Positions 44,602-52,661 of a stretch of 64,000 bases of DNA are shown here, one piece after another. The DNA lies in contig CAZCTC010000038.1 in assembly GCA_964501335.1 (NCBI GenBank), forward strand, positions 9,759 to 73,758, given 5' to 3'. Source of the DNA: CAZCTC01 sp964501335. Its GTDB lineage: Bacteria; Chloroflexota; Anaerolineae; B4-G1; SLSP01. The notes under the pieces were generated by a model. That model ran no database searches. It was given only the letters and a program-made list of their open reading frames with translations, and was not told the DNA's origin. The position numbers and the translations under genes were made by a program. Position 1 is the first letter of the stretch; each line of letters opens with the position of its first letter.

Positions 44602-45777
44602 TTATTCCAGCGGAATGAGGGTTCCCGGTGTAGGATCTTTTCCCACAATGACGACCGCGCCTTTGAGCTGGGGTTGGCGGACGGCGATCCAGTCGGCCTG
44701 GGCGGAGCGGGCGAGGGCGGCGTAGAGCCAGAGGGGGAGTTTGCCGCTGATGATCAGTCCGCCCTGGACTTTCGGCGGGGCCGGTAGGGGGAGGGTTTCT
44801 TCCAGGTCGATGTAGACTTCCGGCAGTTGGTAATGCAGAAGGGTGCCCTGCGGCAGGAGGGTGAGGGTGGTGGTGCAGACGGCTGAGGCGGCGGTCGGAT
44901 CGGCCAGTTCGGGGACGGTCAGCCAGCCCCAGGCGGTATTGAAGAGGTAGAAGGGCGCCGGGACGGCGTGCCGGGCGAGGGCGGCATAGAGCCAGTTGGG
45001 ACCGCGGCCGTAGACGGCCAGCGGTTGCTGCTCGGGTAGGTAATCCAGGATGCGGGGCAGCTCTGCGGGATGCCAGGCGCGGGGATCGGCGCCGAAATGC
45101 TGGGCCAGTTTGTCCAGGTCCACGGTCAGTTCGGCGGGGGCCTGGGCCATGTGCCAGCGGTAGAGATCGAAGGGCAGGTCGGTGAAGAGCTGCGCCAGTC
45201 GTTCGATGAGGGCTTCGAAGGCCGGCCCTTCGGCCTGGCGGCCGCGCTCCAATCCGGCCAGGGTGCCGTGGACCAGCGGTTCGGTGGTCTCCAGGTGGTT
45301 GAGGCCGGGCAGGTCGCTGTGCAGATCGCCCAGCAGGATCAGGCCATGGCGGCGCATCCGTTGCGCCCAGATTTCATGCGATTCGGCGTCGGGCGTCAAG
45401 AGGACAGCGTGGGTGCAGTCGTCGAGCAGGGTTTCCTGTTCCAGGGTGGGCAGTCCGCCCAGATCGACCAGCAAGGGCAGATGGCGGTGGGCCAGGTCGC
45501 GCCGGAGACGGGGAAGCCAGGCCTCGCTGCTGGCGCCTTTGATCCGCAGGTGGCGCACGTCTTGCGGCTCGGAGGTCAGAAACCAGTCGCCTTCGTAGTC
45601 GGGGGGATAGGCGCGCAGCAGGTAGTGGGGGATGCCGCGTTCGCGCAGCGCTCGCGTCAGGCTGTAGGCCAGGACGGATTTTCCGCTGTGCGGCGGTCCA
45701 CCCAGGGCGACGGCAGGTAATAAGTTGAAGCCGACTTGACTATTTTCGTTGAAATTTCTATAATTTGTAAGTGCCAC
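44602..45777 (-). CDS. csx3: Csx3-AAA protein (AAA ATPase fused to Csx3 ring-nuclease-type domain)
   Basis: The 391-residue product starts with an AAA/P-loop part: VALGGPPHSGKSVLAYSLTR (residues about 23-42) and PLLVDLGGLPTLEQETLLDD. The C-terminal 90 residues match Csx3 (LPEVYIDLEETLPL, GKLPLWLYAALARSAQADWI, RQPQLKGAVVIVG). A second, shorter Csx3-like motif lies before it (GRGPNWLYAALARHAVPAPF, near 255-275), so the domain may be duplicated. Csx3 proteins degrade cyclic tetra-adenylate and so damp type III signalling. The GTG start at 45777 overlaps the divergent CARF regulator by seven bases; AAAAGGAG lies 12 bases upstream. Pieces of this gene are found fused to the protein at 36483. Confidence 0.8.
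   Translation of the reverse strand: MALTNYRNFNENSQVGFNLLPAVALGGPPHSGKSVLAYSLTRALRERGIPHYLLRAYPPDYEGDWFLTSEPQDVRHLRIKGASSEAWLPRLRRDLAHRHLPLLVDLGGLPTLEQETLLDDCTHAVLLTPDAESHEIWAQRMRRHGLILLGDLHSDLPGLNHLETTEPLVHGTLAGLERGRQAEGPAFEALIERLAQLFTDLPFDLYRWHMAQAPAELTVDLDKLAQHFGADPRAWHPAELPRILDYLPEQQPLAVYGRGPNWLYAALARHAVPAPFYLFNTAWGWLTVPELADPTAASAVCTTTLTLLPQGTLLHYQLPEVYIDLEETLPLPAPPKVQGGLIISGKLPLWLYAALARSAQADWIAVRQPQLKGAVVIVGKDPTPGTLIPLE
45736..45764 (+). promoter_or_regulatory. Promoter for the CARF-LuxR gene, probably leaderless
   Basis: TTGACT (45736-45741) and TATAAT (45759-45764) are 17 bases apart. The GTG start at 45771 lies six bases past the -10 box, where transcription would begin. The promoter lies inside the 5' coding end of the divergent Csx3-AAA gene. 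Confidence 0.75.
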
Positions 45778-46646
45778 AGCTATACACTACTCCTTTTGAT
45801 GATCCTGTTACAGCGTTGATCACATTGGGCGGGCAGGCACAGGTGGCGACCTGGGCGTTGGATTATCTTTTGGCCCAGGGGGAGCCGATTTCGGCTGTGT
45901 TGATCCTCCATCTTTCTCCGGAAGATCCCCGGGTGCAGCGGGCGCTGGAACAGTTGAGCGAAGCCTTTGCCGGCGATCGGTACGCCGGACGGCCGGTGAG
46001 TTATCGCCGACTGACTCTGGAATCGCGCGGTCGGGCGCTGGATGCGATCTCAGATGCGCAGGAAGCCGAGTCCGTCTGGGTGCTGGCCCGCGATCTGGTG
46101 GGCGAGCTGAAGCGAATCGGCCGGCGGCTGCATGTCTGCATTGCCGGCGGGCCGCGGATTCTGGCGCTGACGTTGACCAATGCTTTGATGTTGCAGGGCG
46201 ATCATCGCGATCGACTCTGGCATCTTTACACGCCCCGGCCCTTTATGGAAGCCGCCCGCGACGGCGCGATCCTCCATGCGCCGCCGGACGCCGGGGTGAA
46301 ATTGATCCCCGTGCCCCTGGCGCCGCTCGGCGCCTATTTCCCTCAATTGCAGGCGCTGGCGCGGCCCCAATCGCCGCCGCCTCCGGGCTCTCTGCTCGAT
46401 ACGATGCGCTGCCAGGCGGTCTGGGATCATCTCAAGCCGCGCGAGCGCGAGGTGCTGCGCGTCCTGGCTCAAGGGCCGACGCTGCAGGAAGCCGCCGCGC
46501 AGCTGGGAATTGTGCTCAAGACGTTGGACAGCCATAAGACCTCCATTCTGGCCGAGTGCCGGGCGGCCTGGGAGCTGCCGGACGATGCCCACCTTACCTA
46601 TTACTTCCTGCGTGAAAAGTTCGGTCCCTGGTTTACTCTAACATAA
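45771..46646 (+). CDS. CARF-LuxR transcription factor (NE0113-type CARF plus HTH)
   Basis: The 291-residue product has a Cas_NE0113/CARF-like N-terminal domain (residues 1-185). TALITLGGQAQVATWALDYL is the first loop, and HVCIAGGPRILALTLTNALM is the GG-R ligand-binding loop. After a Pro-rich linker there is a LuxR-type HTH at about 225-275: LKPREREVLRVLAQGPTLQE, then AAQLGIVLKTLDSHKTSIL. CARF domains bind cyclic oligoadenylate made by Cas10, so the protein should be a cOA-controlled regulator. It starts with GTG at the likely +1. Dyad sites before the next two promoters are good candidates for its operators. No HEPN nuclease is present. Confidence 0.8.
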   Translation: MPQLYTTPFDDPVTALITLGGQAQVATWALDYLLAQGEPISAVLILHLSPEDPRVQRALEQLSEAFAGDRYAGRPVSYRRLTLESRGRALDAISDAQEAESVWVLARDLVGELKRIGRRLHVCIAGGPRILALTLTNALMLQGDHRDRLWHLYTPRPFMEAARDGAILHAPPDAGVKLIPVPLAPLGAYFPQLQALARPQSPPPPGSLLDTMRCQAVWDHLKPREREVLRVLAQGPTLQEAAAQLGIVLKTLDSHKTSILAECRAAWELPDDAHLTYYFLREKFGPWFTLT

Positions 46647-46663
46647 AATTTCCTCGAATGCAT

Positions 46664-46728
46664 CAGAGAAACCTCTGAAAAACTCTGGAGGTTTCTCTGT
46701 GGCAGTCACCATTGCAGACGACTATACT
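46664..46728 (+). promoter_or_regulatory. Paired dyad operators and promoter of csx15
   Basis: CAGAGAAACCTCTG (46664-46677) and GGAGGTTTCTCTG (46687-46699) are two copies of CAGAG-N4-CTCTG, the second with a mismatched left half. After the second come TGGCAG, 17 bases and TATACT (46723-46728). Exactly 23 bases separate operator and -10 box, the same as at 47206-47228. The two sites also pair with each other over 12 bases, so a hairpin is an alternative reading here. Confidence 0.7.
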
Positions 46729-46782
46729 GACAACGTTGCTCACAGGTTCCCCTCCGGACCTGAAACGATGGATGGAGGTCTG

Positions 46783-47163
46783 ATGCTGATCCTGAATTAC
46801 TCTCACCCTCTCACGGCGTCTCAACTGGCTCAATTGGAAGCGCTGACCGGCGAAAAGGTGGACGAAGTGCGCACTATCCCCGTGCAACTGGATCCCGAAC
46901 AACCTTTTACCGGGCAGATTGTCGAGCTGGTTGAAGCGGCCGGTCTCTCCCCCGAGGAATGGCAGACGATCCCCTTGTTGCTGGTGTTGCCCGGCCTGAA
47001 TTTCGCGGCGGTGGCCCTGCTGGCGGAAGTGCACGGGCGGGCCGGTTATTTCCCTTCAGTGGTGCGGCTGCGCCCCGTGGCCGATGCGGTTCCGCTGCGG
47101 TATGAGATTGCGGAGATCCTGAATTTGCAGGCGATCCGCGATGCAGCTCGAAAGCGGCGGTGA
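46783..47163 (+). CDS. csx15: Csx15 family CRISPR-associated protein
   Basis: The 126-residue product starts at the ATG at 46783 with GGATGGAGGT upstream; the frame opens earlier, but that would place the -10 box inside the gene. It matches the Csx15 pattern I know: ILNYSHPLTASQLAQLEALT, VRTIPVQLDPEQPF, LSPEEWQTIPLLLVLPGLNF and VALLAEVHGRAGYFP, ending in IAEILNLQAIRDAARKRR. Csx15 is a CARF-like ancillary protein of type III systems, thought to bind cOA. Its own operator-promoter separates it from the CARF-LuxR gene. The exact activity is not readable from sequence. Confidence 0.8.
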   Translation: MLILNYSHPLTASQLAQLEALTGEKVDEVRTIPVQLDPEQPFTGQIVELVEAAGLSPEEWQTIPLLLVLPGLNFAAVALLAEVHGRAGYFPSVVRLRPVADAVPLRYEIAEILNLQAIRDAARKRR

Positions 47164-47166
47164 AAA

Positions 47167-47234
47167 TTCAGAGGTTTCTCTGAGTGAAATTCAGAGGTTT
47201 CTCTGTGGTGAAGGGAGGTGGAAATTTTTATACT
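47167..47234 (+). promoter_or_regulatory. Tandem dyad operators and promoter of the type III-D operon
   Basis: TTCAGAGGTTTCTCTG occurs at 47167-47182 and again at 47190-47205, both perfect CAGAG-GTTT-CTCTG dyads 23 bases apart. A weak -35 (TGGTGA) and a good -10 (TATACT, 47229-47234) follow with the same spacing as before csx15. A weak -35 with a regulator site directly next to it is typical of LuxR-activated promoters. Confidence 0.75.
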
Positions 47235-47317
47235 GAAGGGGATCTTATTGCAGGGATAGGGAACCCAAGAAAGCATCTATTTTGCGGATGAGTAGCGTTA
47301 AGGAAAGGAGTCGGCTC

Positions 47318-47803
47318 ATGGAAAATCCCCCGGTTAGTCTGGAACTGGCTTTACAGGCGGCGATGCGGCGGCAAATGGATGAGATTGTCAGGGCGGCCAA
47401 CGGCGATGCGGCATTGCTGGATGGCGCCCCGCGGGGCCGAGGATTGGAAAGAAAGCAGCTGAGCAATGTGTTGAGTGTAGCGGAGGAAAGCCAATCTTTG
47501 CTGGTGGTGACCAATTTCATCCGTTATCAGATGGGGCGGGAGCGGATTGGGAAAGCCTGGTGCCATAACAATTTCGGGCAACGACTGGTCTGGCAGATTG
47601 AGGATCCCGAAGGGGTGGTATCTCGCCAGACAATTCAGGTTTTGGAACTATTGCTAGATGAGTGTAAGGCTTCCGAGGCCTGGCATAAACGGATCAGTTA
47701 TGAGTTGATGAAGTCTTACCTGGGCTATTTACAGCGGGCTTTTGTTTACGGCAGCAAGGGGCCCGCCGGTGCCTGGCAGGATTTGCGCCAGGCGGCTGGC
47801 TAA
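47318..47803 (+). CDS. cas11: Type III small subunit (Cas11-like), copy 1
   Basis: The 161-residue product starts at the ATG at 47318 with AAAGGAG upstream. It is all-helical. The central QLSNVLSVAEESQSLLVVTN, continuing FIRYQMGR, matches QLVQVAEESESVPVVTNYLR of the product at 54546, and an NYIRYQ-like block is typical of type III small subunits (Csm2/Cmr5/Cas11). These proteins line the inner filament beside Cas7. It is the first gene of the III-D operon and pairs with the Cas7-like gene after it, just as copy 2 pairs with another Cas7. Confidence 0.7.
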   Translation: MENPPVSLELALQAAMRRQMDEIVRAANGDAALLDGAPRGRGLERKQLSNVLSVAEESQSLLVVTNFIRYQMGRERIGKAWCHNNFGQRLVWQIEDPEGVVSRQTIQVLELLLDECKASEAWHKRISYELMKSYLGYLQRAFVYGSKGPAGAWQDLRQAAG

Positions 47804-47813
47804 GGAGGGTGAG

Positions 47814-48641
47814 ATGTTCGGTGAATTAAAGGATTGTCTGACTGTGAAGGGGACGTTGGTAGCGCTGACCGGGTTACGGATCGGTACGGGGCGGGCTACG
47901 GCTACGGTAGGCACCGATTTGCCGGTGCTGCGCAATGTGCAGGGCGAACCGTTTATCCCCGGCAGCAGCCTGAAAGGGGTGCTGCGCAGTTATCTGGAAG
48001 CCTTGGTGCGCGGGATGGTGGGGGCGGAAGTCGATCCTGGATTATTTGCCTGCGATCCTACCAACGAAGAGAGCCGTTGTATTTCTTCGCGGGGACTTCG
48101 GCAGTTGAAGCAGGCGCATGTGCAGGATGATGCCGGTTTGACTCAGGCGGTCTGGGAGCACTCCTGCCTGCTGTGCCGTACTTTTGGATCGTCAGGGCTG
48201 GCCTCTCATGTGCAGATTCAGGATGCGCCGGTGTTGCGGGGACAGTGGGCCGGGCAATTTGAGGTGCGGGACGGCGTCGCGATCGATCGGGATAAGGGGA
48301 CGGCGGTCAACGGCAAGCTTTATGATTATGAAGTCGTTCCGGCCGGCACGCCCTTTGCTTTGGAGCTGCGGTTGGATAATCCGGAGTCCTGGCAGTCGGG
48401 CCTGATCTGGCTGGGAATCCGGGCCCTGGAGAAGGGGGAGATTGCGGTGGGGGGCTTTACGACTCGCGGGCTGGGATGGATGGAGTTGCAGGAGGTGACG
48501 GCGCATTTCACGCCGGCCGATCAGTTGTTAAATCGATTGGCGGGCGGCGCTTCAACCCGGCCCGTTGACGCGGCTCTGGCCCAATCCTGGGTGCGTTCTT
48601 TGCGGAATCAGGTGCAGGCGATGGAGGGGAACCATGCATAA
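47814..48641 (+). CDS. Cas7-like RAMP (Csm3 group), subunit a
   Basis: The 275-residue product starts at the ATG at 47814 (GGAGGGTGAG upstream). RAMP features are clear: GLRIGTGRATATVGTDLPVL, FIPGSSLKGVLRSYLEALV, CLLCRTFGSSGLASHVQIQD, and GGFTTRGLGWMEL as the G-rich loop. DGVAIDRDKGTA (from residue about 153) carries the aspartate used by Csm3 to cut target RNA, so this subunit should be catalytic. It is the closest paralogue of the product at 55052. Confidence 0.88.
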   Translation: MFGELKDCLTVKGTLVALTGLRIGTGRATATVGTDLPVLRNVQGEPFIPGSSLKGVLRSYLEALVRGMVGAEVDPGLFACDPTNEESRCISSRGLRQLKQAHVQDDAGLTQAVWEHSCLLCRTFGSSGLASHVQIQDAPVLRGQWAGQFEVRDGVAIDRDKGTAVNGKLYDYEVVPAGTPFALELRLDNPESWQSGLIWLGIRALEKGEIAVGGFTTRGLGWMELQEVTAHFTPADQLLNRLAGGASTRPVDAALAQSWVRSLRNQVQAMEGNHA

Positions 48642-49572
48642 GCGGTTGTTGAATGAAGCTATCCTGGAGCTGACGATCCATCCGGAGGGACCGATTTTGA
48701 TCAAAGCCGGCGACACGGGGGCCGATCCCACCCGGCCGGATATGGAATTTGTGCGGACCCGGCAAAATGGGGTTTCGGTGGTTTATCTGCCCGGGCCCAG
48801 CCTTAAAGGAGTGATCCGCAGCCATTGTGAGCAGATTGTGCGGACGGTCAAGGCGGCGGCTTGTTGCAATCCGGTGATCAGACCCGAATCTTGCACGGAG
48901 CTCTCGGGGCTTAAACAGGATCAACCCGGCGAGTATGTCCATGCGCATTCTTGCTTTGTCTGCCAGATGTTCGGTAATCAGGTATTGGCCGGGCGGGTGC
49001 GGACCGCGGACGCCTATCCAGTGGATCCGAAAAAGGTCCATACGGAAGAACGCAACGGCGTGGCCATCGATCGGGTTTTCGGATCGGTGGCGGTCGGCCC
49101 TTTTCAGATAGAAGTTCTCACGGAGGGCGATTTCCAGACCCGGATTGCCGTGCGCAATTTTACTGTGGCCCAATTGGGACTGCTGGCGCTGGCGTTGCGC
49201 GATTTGAAGCTGGGCCGGGTCGGGGTGGGATTCGGCAAAAGCCGGGGCCTGGGCCATGTGACGGCCAGTTTTGACCGCCTGACCTTCCAGTATACCCGAC
49301 CGCCGGCTGATCCGCGCCATTTAGAGGGGGCGGCCTTGTTGCTGGGGGCAATGGAAGCCGGGAAATACGGCTATGTTTCTGCTGCGGCTGCGCCGTTTGG
49401 GTATATGGATTTGAATCAGGATCAGGGCTCTGAATTGCCGGCCGGGTTGGTTTTCCAGAAAAACGATTGGGAAGAATGGGTGCTGGAGGTGCCGGGGGAG
49501 CAGATCGAGGCGGTTTGGAAAACCTGTATTCCGTCCTGGCGCGGGGCGGTGCGTCTGGCAGGAGGTGCTTGA
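48634..49572 (+). CDS. Cas7-like RAMP, subunit b
   Basis: The 312-residue product starts at the ATG at 48634, inside the end of subunit a. It has YLPGPSLKGVIRSHCEQIV, HSCFVCQMFGNQVLAGRVR, RNGVAIDRVFGSV and GVGFGKSRGLGHVTA. The Asp of the catalytic loop (IDR) is kept, although DKG is changed to VFG. It has a C-terminal extension of about 70 residues (AAAAPFGYMDLNQDQGSEL) not found in subunit a. Type III-D complexes build the backbone from several different Cas7 proteins, and this is one of five here. Confidence 0.85.
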   Translation: MHKRLLNEAILELTIHPEGPILIKAGDTGADPTRPDMEFVRTRQNGVSVVYLPGPSLKGVIRSHCEQIVRTVKAAACCNPVIRPESCTELSGLKQDQPGEYVHAHSCFVCQMFGNQVLAGRVRTADAYPVDPKKVHTEERNGVAIDRVFGSVAVGPFQIEVLTEGDFQTRIAVRNFTVAQLGLLALALRDLKLGRVGVGFGKSRGLGHVTASFDRLTFQYTRPPADPRHLEGAALLLGAMEAGKYGYVSAAAAPFGYMDLNQDQGSELPAGLVFQKNDWEEWVLEVPGEQIEAVWKTCIPSWRGAVRLAGGA

Positions 49573-50525
49573 TGGCTGGTCATCCTCCCATAGAAAAACC
49601 CTATGGTTTTGTGTCGATTGAACCGTTGGGGTCCGGCGACCGTGATCGGCCGGTAGGTCATGAGCAGTATCATCCCGGAACGGTGTCTGGTCAGTTCAAA
49701 GCGACATTGATTGTGGCTACCCCTTTGCATGTGGCGGCGGGCAGTATTCGGATGCAAGAGAAGAGCAAAACTCCACTGGTGCGGGAGATGACTCGTAAGA
49801 ACGGCCAGCTCTGTGTGCCTGGATCGACGCTTAAAGGGGTGTTACGCACAGTGGTGGAATCCGTTACCCGGTCGTGTGTGCGAATCACGCACGCGGATCC
49901 CAGTCAATTGCCGACTGGGGCTGAAGGGTGTCGGGATCGGGAATCCTTGTGTCTGGCTTGCCGGATGTTTGGGGCCCTGGGATTTGAGGGGCATGTGCGG
50001 ATCGAAGATGCGGTGATGCGGTCGGATCAGGGAAAGCTGCGGGTGGTACGGATGCCGGTGTTGTTTATGCCGCGTTCCCAGACCCGGGCTTATGTAGCGA
50101 AAGGTTATGTGCGGGGGCGTAAGTTCTACCGGCATGGGCAGACGGCGCTGGAAGCCAGCACACCGGTCGAGGTTCTGTTGCCGGAATCGCAATTGAGCTT
50201 TACGGTGCAGTTTGAGAACTTGAAGCCGGCAGAGTTGGGCGTGTTGTTGACCGCCATGGGATTGCACCCTGAATATAAATTCATGCTCAAACTGGGTGGG
50301 GGAAAGCCGGCCTGCTATGGTTCTCTTTTGGTGAAACCGAATCGGCTGGAAGTCTGGGAAGATCCGCAGACCCTGTACGCCGATTATGATATTCAGAAGG
50401 TTGGCAAAACGCCGAAGCCTTATTTTGAAGCGGCCAATGCTGTGATCCTGGTCGGGCAATTGCGGGAGCTGATGCAGTTGTGGACTTATACGCCGCAGCG
50501 GCATTGTCCGGAAGGGAATTATTGA
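49572..50525 (+). CDS. Cas7-like RAMP, subunit c
   Basis: The 317-residue product starts at the ATG at 49572, which shares a base with the previous stop. RAMP marks are ATPLHVAAGSIRMQ, LCVPGSTLKGVLRTVVESV, LCLACRMFGALGFEGHVRI and LKLGGGKPACYGSLLV. The loop corresponding to DGVAIDRD is missing; instead there is a basic stretch (RSQTRAYVAKGYVRGRKFYR). It is therefore probably a non-cutting backbone subunit, perhaps at one end of the filament. Confidence 0.82.
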   Translation: MAGHPPIEKPYGFVSIEPLGSGDRDRPVGHEQYHPGTVSGQFKATLIVATPLHVAAGSIRMQEKSKTPLVREMTRKNGQLCVPGSTLKGVLRTVVESVTRSCVRITHADPSQLPTGAEGCRDRESLCLACRMFGALGFEGHVRIEDAVMRSDQGKLRVVRMPVLFMPRSQTRAYVAKGYVRGRKFYRHGQTALEASTPVEVLLPESQLSFTVQFENLKPAELGVLLTAMGLHPEYKFMLKLGGGKPACYGSLLVKPNRLEVWEDPQTLYADYDIQKVGKTPKPYFEAANAVILVGQLRELMQLWTYTPQRHCPEGNY

Positions 50526-50527
50526 CC

Positions 50528-50899
50528 ATGGGCACCTATAAGATGAGCGAACAGGATTTTAAGGTGGCCGATGCGCTTGCCTGGGAATTGAACGGCAAAG
50601 CCGATATCAACGAACTGGCCAAATGTGTGGGGTTTTTGCGCCAACGAGGGCGGACTGAGGATTTCTTCCAATATCTGGATCTGACCATTGGAGAGGGCAA
50701 AGCGGTGGTGCGTAGCCAGCAAACGCTGGATTATTACCGGGCCATTCGCAGCGCCTGCAAGAAACATTTGACCCCTTATGCTAACGATCCAGGGGCCATG
50801 TTACAGGTTTTGGGGTGGGCCGTGCGATTGATGCGGTATCACGCGGTGCCCAAAGATTCGATCGCTTCTGGATCGCGGCCGACGGGCCGGCAGCATTAA
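50528..50899 (+). CDS. Small helical protein of the III-D operon (possible third Cas11)
   Basis: The 123-residue product starts at the ATG at 50528, two bases after the previous stop. It is helical and charged (NELAKCVGFLRQRGRTEDFF, TLDYYRAIRSACKKHL, MLQVLGWAVRLMRYHAV). Size, helix content and position just before cas10 fit a Csm2-like small subunit, though the conserved RYQ block of the other two is absent. No other family comes to mind, so the call is positional. Confidence 0.55.
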   Translation: MGTYKMSEQDFKVADALAWELNGKADINELAKCVGFLRQRGRTEDFFQYLDLTIGEGKAVVRSQQTLDYYRAIRSACKKHLTPYANDPGAMLQVLGWAVRLMRYHAVPKDSIASGSRPTGRQH

Positions 50900-50915
50900 G
50901 GGACGGAGGCATTTT

Positions 50916-52661
50916 ATGGAGACCATCCAAAAACGAGCTTTGCTGGCCGCCGATACCGACCGCACGCAGGACTATGTTTTCGAGTCGGCGCGGTTGCCGG
51001 AGATCCGAGGCGCCAGCACGTTGTTAACTCGCTTGAACGAAGAGGAGTCGGTAGCCCGGATTCGGGAAATCGACGGTACTGCTCAGAAGATTTTTGTAGG
51101 GGGTGGCGGGTTGCTGTATGAGGTGGCCGCGGATCGGGCGCTGGCTATTCAAGCGGCTCTGGAAAGGCTTTATCCCGAGGCGACGGGCGTGGCGACGATT
51201 TCCTGTGTCTATCGTGAAATCCCGGAGAATGTGAATAATGGGGTCCTGACTTTAGCCGTAGCCGCGGAAAATCTGGCCCAACTTTCCGAATTTGAGCAGC
51301 GGCGGTGGAAGCAACAAAGTTGCCAGAGGTTGAATTGTTTTGGAGCCTGGGTGCGATTGTTGGGGCATGATTTGCGGCGGCGCAAGCAGGAGAAGCTGCG
51401 CGTGCCCTTTGTGGAGACGCCTTCCCATGCCATGCGGTGTCAGTCCTGCCGGATGCGGCCGGCGGAAACTATAGTTTCTGTATATGGCTTTCAATCCGCA
51501 CGCTGCCCGGAATGTGATAAGAAGAATCAGGAAAGCCTGCGGTATCTTTGGCGAGACCGTTTTGATAAATATCTTCGGGAGTTTCATGGACAGAAATTCC
51601 CTGGATTAGTAGAGAATTATTTCAAAGAAAATGAAAAAGGTACCATCCCTTTAGATCTTTCCGTGATTGCTTCAGCCTGTACTCCGCGTAATCACAATAA
51701 GCGCAACTATGTGGCCTTTATCTATGCCGATGGCGATAGGGTAGGGGCTTTTATGGAGAATATCCAGGAGCGTGAGACTTATCAGATGGCGGCGCAGGCG
51801 CTGCAGGAGGCTACCTGGTATGCCGTGACCTATGCTTTGGCCCGATCTCTGCCGCTTCGTCAGCTTATTAATCCTATTGAACTGGATGATGAGAAAAACA
51901 AGTTGCCCCGTTCTACTCAGCAGTTTGAAATCATCACGATTGGGGGCGATGATGTAATGCTTATTGTTCCGGCCCATGCGGCTATGCAGGTCAGCTATGA
52001 TCTTGCGGAAAAGTTCAGCGAGTTCTGGGAGACGAAACAGAAGGATCTGGGTGCTGATTGGCAGCCGATCTCTCTTTCGATCGGGGTGGTTGTTGCGCCC
52101 ACCCACATGCCGGTACGGTTGATGCGTGATTTTGCCCGGGAACTGCTCAAGAAGGGGGCCAAGCCGCGGGCGAAAAAGGAACAGTGCGCAGTCGTGGATT
52201 TTCAGGTTTTCACGTCTTCGGCAGTTTACGGGAACGATGTGATGGCGGTGCGCAATCAGCCGCCCTATACCCTGATTCCCCGGGGGACGGCGCCGGAGAA
52301 GGCGCTGCGGTTGTATCGCCGGCCTTATACCTTACCAGAATTGGAGCGCCTGCTGGAGGCTCTGGCGGGATTGGCTAAGGCCGAATTCCCCACCTCGCAA
52401 CTGCATTCTCTGGCCGGGTCGCTGGAGCAAGGCCGCCAGCGGGCCTCGCTATTTTACCTTTATCAGCGGAGTCGGTTGAGCGATCAACATTGGGCGGCTT
52501 TACAGGCGGTAGAAGCGATCGTTCCGGCGCAGGAAAGCAAGGATCCGGAGCCCTGGCGCAAGGCTGCTCCCGATTCGGGGTATGGGTTTTCCACCTCGCT
52601 GCGGGATGTGGCGGAATTGTACGATTTTGTCCCGGATAGAAAAGCGGAGGCGTTGCCATGA
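50916..52661 (+). CDS. cas10: Cas10, cyclic-oligoadenylate synthase subunit without HD domain
   Basis: The 581-residue product starts directly with the first palm domain (LLAADTDRTQDYVFESARLP); the usual N-terminal HD nuclease domain is absent. A zinc finger follows (CQSCRMRP ... CPECDKK, near 172-203). The second palm has YADGDRVGAFM near 270 and IGGDDVMLIVP with GGDD at residues 343-346, so cOA synthesis should be active. The C-terminal helical domain is present. No DNA cutting is expected, so the immune outcome must rely on RNA cutting and on cOA-driven proteins. Confidence 0.95.
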   Translation: METIQKRALLAADTDRTQDYVFESARLPEIRGASTLLTRLNEEESVARIREIDGTAQKIFVGGGGLLYEVAADRALAIQAALERLYPEATGVATISCVYREIPENVNNGVLTLAVAAENLAQLSEFEQRRWKQQSCQRLNCFGAWVRLLGHDLRRRKQEKLRVPFVETPSHAMRCQSCRMRPAETIVSVYGFQSARCPECDKKNQESLRYLWRDRFDKYLREFHGQKFPGLVENYFKENEKGTIPLDLSVIASACTPRNHNKRNYVAFIYADGDRVGAFMENIQERETYQMAAQALQEATWYAVTYALARSLPLRQLINPIELDDEKNKLPRSTQQFEIITIGGDDVMLIVPAHAAMQVSYDLAEKFSEFWETKQKDLGADWQPISLSIGVVVAPTHMPVRLMRDFARELLKKGAKPRAKKEQCAVVDFQVFTSSAVYGNDVMAVRNQPPYTLIPRGTAPEKALRLYRRPYTLPELERLLEALAGLAKAEFPTSQLHSLAGSLEQGRQRASLFYLYQRSRLSDQHWAALQAVEAIVPAQESKDPEPWRKAAPDSGYGFSTSLRDVAELYDFVPDRKAEALP

